This document shows positions 1-10,664 of a stretch of DNA of 64,000 nt, piece by piece. The first letter of the stretch is position 1; every line of letters starts with the position of its first letter. Origin of the DNA: Scheffersomyces stipitis CBS 6054 (Eukaryota > Ascomycota > Pichiomycetes > Serinales > Debaryomycetaceae); NCBI RefSeq assembly GCF_000209165.1, contig NC_009068.1, positions 682,001-746,000 on the forward strand, given 5' to 3'. The notes under the pieces are model-generated. The model saw nothing but the letters and a program-made list of their open reading frames with translations, did not search any database and had not been told where the DNA came from. A program made the position numbers and the translations under genes.

Positions 1-217
1 CAACTGGTATATCTCCTTTTGCAAAGTATTCACCCTTATCCTCAATGTTTTGAACTACAAGTTTTGCTTCTTCTACCTTTTCAGTTAGCAATTCTTGCAA
101 CGTGAAAATCCATTTGAAATGGATTCCGGTGTCACTTTGTGTTTTGGGGATTTTGGAATCAACCCTACTGTATTGTGACGTTTTAGTTGGCTGAGTGGAT
201 GCTAGATCAATTATCAT
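1..217 (-). CDS. Possible ORF, partial, runs off left edge
   Basis: The minus strand is open from an ATG at 217 to the window edge, about 72 codons with no stop. An in-frame TGA lies ten codons before the ATG. The predicted peptide is mixed hydrophilic with a plausible helical stretch (TEKVEEAKLVVQNIEDKGEY), and no family is recognised. A 72-codon open frame is only weak evidence in AT-rich DNA, so this could be chance, a 3' exon or a decayed gene. Confidence 0.25.
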   Translation of the reverse strand, partial: MIIDLASTQPTKTSQYSRVDSKIPKTQSDTGIHFKWIFTLQELLTEKVEEAKLVVQNIEDKGEYFAKGDIPV

Positions 218-904
218 CTTGTTTGTCACTTGAAAAGACAGTATTCAATAAGGAAATACTGTTGACATTAATACATTTCCAAGTATATATATTGCTCTAT
301 GCCACCATGTGCAAAATGTGGTCAAGCTGTATGGATCCTTTACTATCACAGATACACGCGTCTGCACTTCAAGGGAGTCCCATAGATAAGCTATAGAATA
401 GGAAGCTTGAGTTCTTAGATTTTTGCGCTTTTGAGATGTGGCTTTATCTTTGGTTTTATCTTCAGAGAATCAGTTCGCCACAGATACACGCATATAATAG
501 ATTTGTTATCTGGCTACAACATTAGTTAGACAGCCACTCTACCTTACGGCTCCTGAAATTTAGTCATGAAACGCCTTCAGCCAATTAGAATCTTGATTTA
601 ACCGCATGTGGAAATCTTTCAATGCGGAGACATCAGCCGTCTCACACTGAGAAACTTATGAAATTGAAGGAAGAAACTCCTTGAAATCACGTCCGCAAGC
701 ATCTTTTGGTCCACACGATTGAGTGGCTGCAACAAATACAGTGTATGCACCAGGTAAAAAAGCTGCAACTTGCGCGTCTCAAAACACGTATTTTGTCTCT
801 AAAGTTTATCGGAACCTCTCTTAAGTGGCCTCAAGATTCAGAGCCAACTTTTGATTAAATGGAATGCTTTTGTAGGTCTGCAAAAATATAGATACGGACG
901 TCAA

Positions 905-952
905 CTTGTGCTTGTGCTTGTGCTTGTACTTGTACTTGTGCTTGTTCTTGTC
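905..952. repeat. Hexanucleotide microsatellite (CTTGTR)8
   Basis: There are eight consecutive 6-bp units: cttgtg x3, cttgta x2, cttgtg, cttgtt and cttgtc. On the minus strand they would read as alternating Lys-His/Lys-Tyr in a 62-codon frame with no other support, so the repeat is taken as non-coding. Confidence 0.9.
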
Positions 953-1972
953 ACATGTGAAGTGTAGTGCTGCCTTGTAGAAAGTCTGGGTTGCCGCATT
1001 AGCTAACAAAACTGGCTGTTAGATTTTGAATACGAGACAGAGAGTAACTTTGGATTGTCTGCCTGCTGGCAACTTCTAGTCGTCAAGACCACCAGAAACC
1101 ATGATCTGAGGTACTACTTCCACATCCGAATTCCATTGATAACTAATAAAACGTGTTCCGTGAAATCGGATCATGTTACGCTTTGAATCGTGGTTCTTTG
1201 CTATAAAATTGCCTATCTTTACGTACCAAATAGTTATAAATAAATGGATGGTGGGAAACCTCTCTAGAGTCTAGTTATTTGTGTGGTTGCAAAATTATAC
1301 TCTTCATACATAATTTCACTATTCCAATGGGAAGTACTAGATAGACTATCTACTGGCTTATTAGTATTGTATTCTAGCGTACAGAATTGGGTCTTAAAGA
1401 GCTAACTTGAACATCTTAATATTTAAGTTGTGATTCGACTCGGATTCCCATTTATGGAGTGCTTGATTTGTCAACGGAGTGGCGAGTTATCTTTTCATTG
1501 GCTGTAGTTGTATTTGAAGTTCGGATCAGTTCCCGTTGTTACGGTTACCTGACTATATGACAATGTCTAGTTTCTGTCTGGCTCCTGCCGACAAATACCG
1601 ACGAGATGCCCAACCGTGGTGTCTGGTCGCGGCACATTGGCGACACTTCGATCCAGGTTATCTTTTTCATCAGAGCACCATATTCCAGCATTGGAGGACC
1701 AATGCTTTTCGGGCTCAACCCGGATGTGATGTAGAGAATGTAGATATTTTGACGAGTAGATTTGAGCTCAAAATGGGTCGAAACAGGCGAGATCGAAGTG
1801 GAATGGTGGAACCATCTTGTCTCATCGCCTAACTTTGGTGGGCTTGTTTCTCCCACTAATTCTCGGCAACAGTGCCAGGGTGGCTCTCTACAGTCGGTAT
1901 GTCTCGCTATTTTGCAAAGTTTCAGAAATTTCTCGCTGTTTCATGCATACATGCAAAGTGGGACGTGTATTC

Positions 1973-2000
1973 TCTCAGTAAGTCTCAGTAAGTCTCAGTA
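1973..2000. repeat. 10-bp tandem repeat, 2.8 copies
   Basis: The unit tctcagtaag is repeated without mismatch about 410 bp upstream of the LSC1 start codon. Function is unknown. Confidence 0.85.
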
Positions 2001-2408
2001 ATTCCTCGTGGAGGTGTCGCTATTTTCGCGCAGTCCAACGACTATTGCTCAGCGACCTCTCCCTATTGTTACCCGTGTCGTGCCGTGGTTCCCCTCACAC
2101 CCCCGGCGGATTCGTCACACCCGAAAACCACCAGCAAAAACAAAAGCCGATCCACCAACAAAATTCAGGTCGTGAAAAAATCACAATCGAGACTTCGCTT
2201 TTCTTCTCTCCAGTTTGCTCTTCGAGTCTCCTGATATTTTCCCGATTGTCGTCTAGATCTACCAGTCAGCTTCTGTCCTTTAACGGTTCACTGCCATCCA
2301 ATTTAGTCTACTTTTATCTATTAGTTTGGAAGTAACCAAAAAAGTATCTCACTACTGTTTGTCTCTACTTTCTCACGTACTCTACCACTGATTCCACCAG
2401 AACTCACC

Positions 2409-3383
2409 ATGTTGAACAGACAATTCATCCGCGGCTTCGCCAACTCTGCCCGTGCCAGCAACTATGCCAACACCATCCAGAACTTGAAGGTCAACGCCGA
2501 CACCAAGGTCATCTACCAAGGTTTCACTGGTAAGCAGGCTACCTTCCATGCCGAGCAAGCCATTGCTTACGGCACCCAAGTCGTAGGAGGCACCAACCCT
2601 AAGAAGGCTGGCCAGACCCATTTGGACAGACCTGTCTTTGCTTCTGTCAAGGACGCCATTGCCCAAACTGGAGCCACTGCTACTGGTATCTTCGTGCCTC
2701 CTCCAATCGCTGCTGCTGCCATCGAAGAAGCCATCGCTGCTGAGATCCCATTGGCCGTAGCTATTACCGAGGGTATCCCCCAGAAGGACATGGTCAGAGT
2801 CGCCCAGATCTTGAAGACTCAAGAAAAGACTAGATTGGTTGGTCCAAACTGTCCTGGTATAATCTCTCCAGACCAATGTAAGATCGGTATTATGCCTTCG
2901 CACATCCACCAAAGAGGTAGAGTCGGTATCATTTCCAGATCAGGAACCTTGACCTACGAAGCTGTGGCCCAAACCACTGCTGTTGGTCTTGGTCAATCCC
3001 TCGTTATCGGTATGGGTGGTGATCCTTTCCCAGGTACTAACTTCATCGACGCCTTGACCCTCTTCTTGAGAGATGAAGAAACCGAAGGTATCATTTTGAT
3101 TGGTGAAATTGGTGGTACTGCTGAAGAAGAGGCTGCCGAATTCTTAAAGCAACACAACTTGACCAGACCTCAAGGTCCTAAGCCTGTTGTTTCCTTCATC
3201 GCCGGTGTCTCTGCTCCTCCAGGTAGAAGAATGGGTCACGCTGGTGCCATTGTCTCCGGTGGTAAGGGTGACGCTAAGTCCAAGATCGCTTCTTTGCAAT
3301 CTGCCGGTGTCGTAGTGGAAGCCTCTCCTGCCAGATTGGGTAACTCGTTGTTGAACGAATTCAAGGCCAAGGGCTTGTTGTAG
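2409..3383 (+). CDS. LSC1: Succinyl-CoA ligase alpha subunit, mitochondrial
   Basis: This is the alpha subunit of the TCA-cycle enzyme that converts succinyl-CoA to succinate with nucleotide triphosphate formation; it pairs with Lsc2 in the mitochondrial matrix. The 324-aa product starts with a basic, hydroxylated presequence ([19 protein letters not shown]). A CoA-binding Rossmann domain follows ([19 protein letters not shown], about residues 38-57). The ligase domain contains VGPNCPGII and the phospho-histidine loop [12 protein letters not shown], with the active-site His at residue 277. Length matches the family. The ATG at 2409 has a favourable accATG context. Codon use is biased as in highly expressed genes. 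Confidence 0.96.
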   Translation: MLNRQFIRGFANSARASNYANTIQNLKVNADTKVIYQGFTGKQATFHAEQAIAYGTQVVGGTNPKKAGQTHLDRPVFASVKDAIAQTGATATGIFVPPPIAAAAIEEAIAAEIPLAVAITEGIPQKDMVRVAQILKTQEKTRLVGPNCPGIISPDQCKIGIMPSHIHQRGRVGIISRSGTLTYEAVAQTTAVGLGQSLVIGMGGDPFPGTNFIDALTLFLRDEETEGIILIGEIGGTAEEEAAEFLKQHNLTRPQGPKPVVSFIAGVSAPPGRRMGHAGAIVSGGKGDAKSKIASLQSAGVVVEASPARLGNSLLNEFKAKGLL

Positions 3384-3673
3384 ACTGCTTAGTGATTATT
3401 GAAAAAATTGCTAGAGTTCTGTATTCGCAAAATAACTTATTCCTCTTTTTGTTGTCCTAGATAGAATGAATACACACACCAGACTGAATCAATGTATACT
3501 ACATAGTGGAGCTTAAAGTATATAACAGAAGAGGTTATATTGATTACATAATAGGTGACAAACTTTTAGGTCGTGCACGCCCGATTTATTGTAGTGAAAA
3601 ATTTATGAATCTCTACGACATCAATGCCTATATTGTAATCTCTCTCGTCAGTCCTCATTCCCACTTAATCTCA

Positions 3674-4189
3674 ATGAGTCTCTTCAAGAGTCTAGTAGCC
3701 AGATCCGGTTCCGGCATCCGTGCTGCCCAAATAGCCAGACAAAATGGCCCGGTCATATCCCAGATATCTATAATACTGTCCCAGCCATTCTCCACAAGTC
3801 CCGTATCCTATAAGACAAACACATCCACAAGAACCAAAGAGAACGTGCATGACTTGGAAACGTTTTTCCGCTTGATTGGTCGCAATACTGTTGAACATTT
3901 GGACTTGTTTGAAGGCGATTTGGCCAAGTTCTTGAGCACTAGCTCGCAACAAATGAAGTTCATGGGCATAGATGTATCCACCAGAAGGTACATGTTGAGA
4001 TGGAAACATAAGTTTGAAAACGATTTGGAACCCTTGAGAGAACACAAAAAGGGCAAGAAGAAGAATGGAGGAGAAAGAAACGCTAAGACTGTTTTAGCCA
4101 AGAAGAACGCCTTGAAGAAGTTGGAAGAAAAGGAAAAGTTTGCTGCCGAAGAGTTGGACGCCGAAAACAGAGGTGAAAGATTGTTCTAG
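3674..4189 (+). CDS. FYV4: Mitochondrial small-subunit ribosomal protein mS41 (IGR motif)
   Basis: The product is 171 aa. The first ATG is at 3674; the open frame reaches further upstream only through non-ATG codons. Residues 1-55 look like a mitochondrial targeting region rich in Ser, Arg and Gln. The core [20 protein letters not shown] is the IGR motif domain of Fyv4/mS41, followed by a second conserved block ([20 protein letters not shown]). The C-terminus is a Lys/Glu-rich charged tail. S. cerevisiae Fyv4 is somewhat shorter. The gene lies 290 bp downstream of LSC1 on the same strand. Assignment rests on the IGR block and overall layout. Confidence 0.85.
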   Translation: MSLFKSLVARSGSGIRAAQIARQNGPVISQISIILSQPFSTSPVSYKTNTSTRTKENVHDLETFFRLIGRNTVEHLDLFEGDLAKFLSTSSQQMKFMGIDVSTRRYMLRWKHKFENDLEPLREHKKGKKKNGGERNAKTVLAKKNALKKLEEKEKFAAEELDAENRGERLF

Positions 4190-4736
4190 ATCAAACATGA
4201 AACCTATTAAGTCGGTTTTAAATCGATTATCTGAGTTTGGGCTTTAAAATGATGGCTGTCTGTTGAAATTCGACATCTTAGTCAATAACAATCAATTCCG
4301 GAGCCAGTTTCTTCAAACTATCCCAAACTCCTTCCAACATATACATTACCATTATCCATTCGGTCGGTACCTAATTTGTATATAGTCTAACTGGACACCG
4401 CCGATAGAGATGGTTTTCATTCTCTCTGAAAACGAGTTTTCCAGGCTGAAACTTATAAATACACGTCATCTCCACAGAAAGTGCGGTAAAGCAATCTTAT
4501 CACTCTTTGAGTCATTGTAGAATCTTGTATTGTAACTAGTAGAGACGGGCTTCTCCGTTCATATCGTACCAATTATTCTTCATTCATTCTTCATCGTACC
4601 TTGGCCATAGTTAAGCTTATTGTTGCTTGTGTGCAGTCCAATACACAAATACACGATTTTGTTTACTTTTCAAGAACGGTCTGCAATTCCATATTTTTCT
4701 TCGTTCTATGGAATCTCCAATAAGGGCCCAATTTCG
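4190..4736. other. Intergenic, FYV4 to ESP1
   Basis: These 547 bp probably hold the FYV4 3' end and the ESP1 promoter. The ESP1 frame is open back to 4620 but has no ATG before 4737. No RNA gene or strong repeat is seen. Confidence 0.6.
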
Positions 4737-7700
4737 ATGGCAAATGATAGAATGGAAGCTGAAATAGCGACGTTTATTGCTGGACATGTTTCGGCCAGAT
4801 CGGGACTTCCAAACACAAAGAATTGGACTTCTTCTCAAATCTTGGACCTTCAACGAGCTGCTAATTCTTTAATAACAAACTCCTTTTCAGGAAAAAGCGA
4901 GACAAATTTCGACATTGACAGCATTTCTCGCTGTTTCCAGTGTTTGTATATGATTCCAAGCACAGATGAGGTTTCTGTATTGAAAAAGAACCAACTATTT
5001 GTCATCAAGTTGATAGAGCGGAAACAGTATAAAATGGCCTGGATCGAGCTCCATCGCCTCTCACATATTCTTAATAGGGTGGTAAACTCTGTAGAAACTG
5101 GTGAAAATTCTCCTATTGGCAACATACCCCTTACAGTGGATATCCTTGATGGAATTCCCTACGTTGAATGCATTGTAAATGAGACTTTGGTTAACCTGAT
5201 CATCGGCATAATCGTGGCCCACCACTTTTTATGCCTCCAGAATGTACTTCTTTATCTTTCCAGTAATGTCAAGGGAGTTTCCGCAGGTGTGGATCCGCTT
5301 TTAAAACTCTCTATGTTTGAAAATGTCAATTCCTTTTTTCAATCCAATAGCAATTTCATGCACTGGATAGTGCTATCTAGTCAACTAGCTCCAGAAAATA
5401 TAGCGAAATACACCAAGAATGCAATCAAAATGCTAAATGGATACATAAAGATTATCGAAATATTGGCTCGCAACCTGAAAGTGCCAATACTAAAGGAATG
5501 TAGAATGAACTTGAATTCTACATTAAACGAATTGGCATCGGGATTAGTGCTCGGAGGCACTCGTCCTCGAAAAAGACAAAGACTCGAACCGAACAGCGTA
5601 ATCACAGTCCAAGAAATTACTTCCACAGCACATGAAGTCCATGAATGCTTGTTATCGTTAGCAGAATCCCCATCGTCAATACTATTGGATCAATTAAACA
5701 TAAGATTGATGGAAGCATCGCACGATTTGTTAAACCATGATACCATTGTTAAGGCAATGGCAGCATATAACTTACAGAACGATTCATTTTCGCGTACCTA
5801 TGTCAAAATCATACTTTCAGCATTTGCAACTAGGAGTGGCCACTTAAAAAGTCTTGGGAAATTGCACCTAGAACTCATTGATTCATTCACAATTTTCGTC
5901 AAGGACTTGTTACCAAGATCTGAGGATTCGGCCATTTTAACATCCATCATTTCTCAGTTATATACAATCCTTAATCCATTCAACCACTATAAACGTTTGC
6001 GGAATCTTTCCAATTTGTTGTACCTCGTAGGTAACAAGTGGCAAAATGTGGAAGCATGGAAATGGTCGATCAAGTACGAACTTAATATCACCCTTAACGA
6101 GTCAGATTATATATCTTTCAACACAAAGGCACTGAAAGTCTGCAACATGTTGCTTGTTTTGGGTTACAATGACGAATCTTCCCGTTTGCTTCTAAGTGTA
6201 TTAGAAAAAAACCAAAATCTTCAAGCTCAACTTTCGCTTTCTGGAAGTCTTCTTTTACAAGTTGTCTACAAATGTATCTCCCAAGATGACAAGTTTCCGC
6301 GTCTAGTATTTGGCAACAACTCTCTTTCAGATGATTTTAAATTGGCTCTTGTATTCGATATATTTAGAGTACTTGAAAAATCGGAAGATGTTTCTAATAA
6401 ATCGGATTCTGCGAACAAAATTGTTCAAGAAGTTACGTTTCAAAATGATGACTACAAGCTGATATCGGTGTATTATTATTACAATGTGAATGGCCTCTCG
6501 CTGTATCTCGACATCAAAATCCCAACTACTAAGAATAGTTTGCTTAATTGTGGATTGATTTTACAAAAATTGATCAATATTGAATTCAGTGAATCCCAAT
6601 TAGTTAACTGTATTCATTTATTTGAAATTTGGCTAATGACCCCAACCAAAGTTATCAACACATATGAGCAAAATATAATAATTACATTCTTACATTATTT
6701 GAAGTACAACGGTTGTACAGGACATCTTATTCGCATAATCAGCACTTTTAAGATCAAGAGTGTAAGCTTGGATCCACAATTAAAACTCCTTCTCGAGTCA
6801 GAACTTTGTCTGGCAATTTCCCAGTTATCTTTGTACAATGATGTTTCGAATTCTTTGATAGATTTGAAATCTAACTTGAAGGCAAATAATGCAACCTCTC
6901 TCACCCAAATCTTGTCGTTTAACATTCTTCAACTTGAATATTGTATTGGCACTGGGCATATAAAAGCTGCCAAAGAGAAGTTTGAAAAGATATTGAGTAT
7001 ATTATCGGCAAGGGAAGAGTTTCAGTTGAATTCGAATGCAAGGCTATCAGCCGTTGACAAGTTCAATAATTTGTTGCTTGTGGCCAAATTTCAAGCAGCA
7101 TCAGCTAAGCTCAATATTGCCCTTAATCAGCCAGTTGCTTCATATAACAATCTAAGGATGGCTATAAAGTTGTTGTATTCAATTGTTATTAAATGTGGTC
7201 CTAACATGCCAAAGGAACTTTATTATCAAATTAAATGGGAAACTTCAAATCTACTTCTGGATTCGTACAAGAGAATTATTGTGGTGTTAAAGAGAATCGG
7301 AATTACCAGGGATAGCTTGTTCTATCAGAATGAACTCAAAAAGATAAATGAACAGACTCTGGCACCGCTCATCAACTGCATAAATTATTTCGAGATATTG
7401 CTATTCAACATTTTCATGGATCGTCATGAAGATCGGGAGATTCTTCTTTCAAAGCTAGATGATTTATTAGGTCAAAGAATTGTTTCTACGAACTTGTCGG
7501 TGAAGTTTTTCAAGAATATAGCCAATGGAATTTTGAAATTGAATGGAAAATCGATCACTCTTCCTCATTTCAGCACTTTGGATGAGATACCCTACTCCGA
7601 ATTGGTGTCTATGTATCGGTTGGACTATACTCAAGAGAAAACGTTTGAGTATTTAACATCTTTGTACACTAAAGAAAGTCCAGTGGTCTTCGATGTAGAC

Positions 7701-9563
7701 GATCTGATTCCATCAAAAATTCTTCAGATAAAGAAGCAAGTTGATGAGTTATTTTTCAAGATGAAATCTCATCCTCAATTCAAATTCCTCCTGCAAGTGC
7801 CCCAGTGTCTTCCAAGTGTTCATGAAGGAGGCAAAAATATGCAATTCGCAGATTCGACAATTTTGAATGATTTCTTGGCTATTAAAGAACGTATAATGGA
7901 ATGTATTGCCAGAGAGGACTTTGTTGGACTTGCAATCTATGAATTGAAAGATATAAGCTTTGTTCTTTTCAGGTGCTTGCACATCATTTCATCTATAACA
8001 ATCTATCTTCCAAAGAGTAGTTTATTAGAAGACTGCTATTATTTGCAAGATTTGGTCAAAGCACTTCCAGTTAACAATGATCGACTCTTGAATCGTGACA
8101 GCAAAAGTTCAAACCAGTTACTTCCCGAACCTATATCGCATTCAATTGAAAGTTTTGATTCCAAGTCGTTAGAATTTGCAACAGAACTTTCCATGCAACT
8201 TCCCCTGAGTTGGTCTGTTATCACATTGGACATTTGTCCTTATTCTGGGGATATTTTGCTTTCTAGATATATCAAAGGAAAACATCCATGGTTTCTTAGA
8301 CTACCAATTAGCAGATATCATGATAGGTCGCCACGGACTTCTGTGATATCATTTCAAGAGATGGAAACACAATTTAAAGAAATAATTCGGCAAAGTGACC
8401 TTTCTACTAAATCATCAACTACATCTAAAATTCACACAAAAGAAGAAAGAAAAAACTGGTGGAGGTTGAGGTTCAGTTTAGACTTGAAGATGAAAGATTT
8501 ATTGGATCATATATCAGACTATTGGTTTGGAGGGTTTAAAGGCTTATTTTTCAATTACGATGAGGATGCTGTTTTTCAAAAATTCAAAACTGATTTCTTG
8601 AAGATAATAAATAATCTTTTGCCGTCGCGTGTTTCAGAGACTGGTCCGTTCTCACAATTAGATGATAATATAATCCTTTTGTTTTACAGTTTGCCAAGTT
8701 ATGACGTTGAAGCTGTTGACGATTTAATTATCTTCTTGGTTGACACCCTCAACTTTCATGGAGAGCACAATGACTTTTCCTCCATTAGAATGGATCAGTT
8801 GCATAATTCATTGGAAGTCTTATTCGATAAGTATTTCAGTTTACGATCCCCATGTTCTAGGGAACATATTGTGATTGTTCCTAGCTCAAATTGTACTTTC
8901 TTTCCATGGGAGTCGTTGGGTTTTCTTTCAGACAAATCCATTTCAAGAGTTACTTCAGTTAGACTCTTGCTTGGTTTATTGAAAAATGGTGAATTACATG
9001 CTTCAAGAAATTCAGGTAATGCATACTACTTGGTAAATCCAGGAGGTGATCTAAAAAGGACTGAAGAAAGGTTTCAACCAATTTTTGAGAGTAAGAAAGG
9101 TTGGAAGGGAAGTGTGGGCAAGCAGCCAGAGGAAGAGGAGCTCTTGAGTGGTATAATAAACAGTGATCTATTTGTATATCTCGGTCATGGGGGGTGTGAG
9201 CAATACTTAAGAGCATCTACTCTATTCAGGAAATGTTTACCAAACGGGCCGTTCTTACCCCCAACTTTACTAATTGGTTGTTCATCTGGTGCTTTGCAAA
9301 TGAATGGAATCCTAGAACCATATGGGAATATTTTTAACTGGTTAGCCTGTGGTACCCCCAGTGTACTTGTGAATCTATGGGACGTTACTGACAAGGATAT
9401 CGATCAGTTTAGCGAGTCTGTCTTTGAAAAATGGGGATTGTTGCATACTTACAGCAATTCCTTGAATCTCGCCGAAGCTGTCAGTAAGAGTAGGTCTACA
9501 TGTACTTTGAAATATTTGAACGGGTCTGCACCTGTTGTTTATGGGTTGCCATTGAGAATATAG
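4737..9563 (+). CDS. ESP1: Separase (peptidase family C50)
   Basis: This is the cysteine protease that cleaves cohesin (Scc1/Rec8) at anaphase onset and is held by securin until then. The product is 1608 aa from the ATG at 4737 (a second Met follows 5 codons later), close to S. cerevisiae Esp1 (about 1630 aa). The N-terminal two-thirds is helical and poorly conserved, as usual for separases. The C-terminal protease domain is unmistakable: YLGHGGCEQY carries the catalytic His (residue 1484) and LIGCSSGALQ the catalytic Cys (residue 1515). A conserved block follows (GNIFNWLACGTPSVLVNLWD). It also has the Asp-rich tail of the domain (VTDKDIDQF). Several CTG codons mean printed Leu residues should be Ser. 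Confidence 0.96.
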   Translation: MANDRMEAEIATFIAGHVSARSGLPNTKNWTSSQILDLQRAANSLITNSFSGKSETNFDIDSISRCFQCLYMIPSTDEVSVLKKNQLFVIKLIERKQYKMAWIELHRLSHILNRVVNSVETGENSPIGNIPLTVDILDGIPYVECIVNETLVNLIIGIIVAHHFLCLQNVLLYLSSNVKGVSAGVDPLLKLSMFENVNSFFQSNSNFMHWIVLSSQLAPENIAKYTKNAIKMLNGYIKIIEILARNLKVPILKECRMNLNSTLNELASGLVLGGTRPRKRQRLEPNSVITVQEITSTAHEVHECLLSLAESPSSILLDQLNIRLMEASHDLLNHDTIVKAMAAYNLQNDSFSRTYVKIILSAFATRSGHLKSLGKLHLELIDSFTIFVKDLLPRSEDSAILTSIISQLYTILNPFNHYKRLRNLSNLLYLVGNKWQNVEAWKWSIKYELNITLNESDYISFNTKALKVCNMLLVLGYNDESSRLLLSVLEKNQNLQAQLSLSGSLLLQVVYKCISQDDKFPRLVFGNNSLSDDFKLALVFDIFRVLEKSEDVSNKSDSANKIVQEVTFQNDDYKLISVYYYYNVNGLSLYLDIKIPTTKNSLLNCGLILQKLINIEFSESQLVNCIHLFEIWLMTPTKVINTYEQNIIITFLHYLKYNGCTGHLIRIISTFKIKSVSLDPQLKLLLESELCLAISQLSLYNDVSNSLIDLKSNLKANNATSLTQILSFNILQLEYCIGTGHIKAAKEKFEKILSILSAREEFQLNSNARLSAVDKFNNLLLVAKFQAASAKLNIALNQPVASYNNLRMAIKLLYSIVIKCGPNMPKELYYQIKWETSNLLLDSYKRIIVVLKRIGITRDSLFYQNELKKINEQTLAPLINCINYFEILLFNIFMDRHEDREILLSKLDDLLGQRIVSTNLSVKFFKNIANGILKLNGKSITLPHFSTLDEIPYSELVSMYRLDYTQEKTFEYLTSLYTKESPVVFDVDDLIPSKILQIKKQVDELFFKMKSHPQFKFLLQVPQCLPSVHEGGKNMQFADSTILNDFLAIKERIMECIAREDFVGLAIYELKDISFVLFRCLHIISSITIYLPKSSLLEDCYYLQDLVKALPVNNDRLLNRDSKSSNQLLPEPISHSIESFDSKSLEFATELSMQLPLSWSVITLDICPYSGDILLSRYIKGKHPWFLRLPISRYHDRSPRTSVISFQEMETQFKEIIRQSDLSTKSSTTSKIHTKEERKNWWRLRFSLDLKMKDLLDHISDYWFGGFKGLFFNYDEDAVFQKFKTDFLKIINNLLPSRVSETGPFSQLDDNIILLFYSLPSYDVEAVDDLIIFLVDTLNFHGEHNDFSSIRMDQLHNSLEVLFDKYFSLRSPCSREHIVIVPSSNCTFFPWESLGFLSDKSISRVTSVRLLLGLLKNGELHASRNSGNAYYLVNPGGDLKRTEERFQPIFESKKGWKGSVGKQPEEEELLSGIINSDLFVYLGHGGCEQYLRASTLFRKCLPNGPFLPPTLLIGCSSGALQMNGILEPYGNIFNWLACGTPSVLVNLWDVTDKDIDQFSESVFEKWGLLHTYSNSLNLAEAVSKSRSTCTLKYLNGSAPVVYGLPLRI

Positions 9564-10664
9564 AAATATGAAACACTATTGAAATATCTATACAAATCGA
9601 TTACTTTAGTCAACGTTAACATAATATCTTCTAATTCATCATATCTTTTAATCCTCTTCTTAACTTTGTTGAATATAAACATTTTCACTTAATTAAAAAA
9701 AATTACTTTGTACCAATCGGAATTTTTCTCGGTCCATAATCTTAGAGTCCTAGTAATCATTTTTTTATAGTACGGTCTAATAGCTATGTTGGTCAGCAAC
9801 GAATTTGCAGACTCAATCAAATCAATTGGCAAGCGAAGCGGGGAACCACTAACTGTAATATCTCATAGGAGAACAAGATTGCTTGTGTGAATTATCTGAC
9901 CGATGAACTTAGAAGTGCATGGAAGGCCGAATATTAGCACTTTGATGCAAAGGAAATTTTGCAATCACGAAGGGCGCTAGCAGATTCTCGGCTTAACTGA
10001 TTTCTCCGACATGAGGCACCGGAGAAATTCTAGTTGAAGTAGGAAATCATTCCAACCGAAAATTTTATAATTCAGAAGTGGAGTTGGACTTGCTTTATGT
10101 GGGGTTCAAGGTCCCACCTAGGAAGTAAGCACGTTAAGTAGCTATAGACAAGAGAACAGAAACAATATTGTAATTGGAAAATTAAAATTGGAATTCTATG
10201 GGGGTCCAATTGTAGACTAAGTGCTCTTCTATTCCTACTGTTTCCATTAAAGATTACTGTTTTGGGAATCCCCATATCCGTATGAAGGTTCACTGGCATA
10301 ATTAATAATTAAAGCACATTATGTTTTGTTGGGATGGAACATCCAAGTACTCTGGTTAGAATATTAACATTATGATTTTACAATATACCACAGTATGTGT
10401 AGTTGTTTGGACTCTTCCCCACAATGCAATTTCTCTGGTTTTCTTCGAATTTCGGGACAACAAATTATTTTTTACTTTTGCATATCTTTTAGACATATAC
10501 GGGGCATACAAAGCTAGCTGCAAACGAATTGATTAATATTCGAAAGTGCAAATCATTCCTTTTAAAAATCAATATAAATACTGTGATGTGACCAAATCTT
10601 TCTCGTGGTTGGTATTTTTGTCAAGTTCTCCTCGTCAGGTTATTACCACAATACTTGAAGAAAA
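9564..10664. other. Intergenic, ESP1 to sugar transporter
   Basis: This 1.1-kb gap separates two genes on the plus strand and presumably contains the transporter promoter. It holds a perfect 9-bp inverted repeat with CCG/CGG ends (10000-10028) and AT-rich tracts. A small minus-strand open frame (10072-10299) has no recognisable family and is not called. Confidence 0.6.
10000..10028. promoter_or_regulatory. Inverted repeat CCG-N11-CGG upstream of transporter
   Basis: Arm 10000-10008 (atttctccg) is the exact reverse complement of 10020-10028 (cggagaaat), with an 11-base spacer. Inverted CGG triplets are typical of Zn2Cys6 regulator sites, here in the everted arrangement (CCG...CGG). Alternatively it is a hairpin. 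It lies about 640 bp before the transporter ATG. The regulatory role is inference. Confidence 0.45.

Larger units (their letters stand above)
218..2408. other. Gene-poor left segment and LSC1 upstream region
   Basis: No convincing gene is seen. Two short open frames cover 1536-1856 on opposite strands with no recognisable family, and they look like chance openness. The segment holds a hexamer microsatellite (905-952) and a 10-bp tandem repeat (1973-2000). The 13-mer cacagatacacgc occurs twice (349-361 and 479-491). The last 250 bases before LSC1 are pyrimidine-rich on the plus strand, as is common for strongly expressed yeast genes. Confidence 0.6.

Noticed and set aside
1536..1856. Two overlapping ~100-codon frames on opposite strands
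   Set aside because: The minus frame uses a plausible start but neither has a recognisable domain. Openness on both strands at once points to base composition, not coding.
4620..4736. N-terminal extension of ESP1 upstream of 4737
   Set aside because: The frame is open but begins at TTG and has no ATG before 4737, so the first ATG is used.
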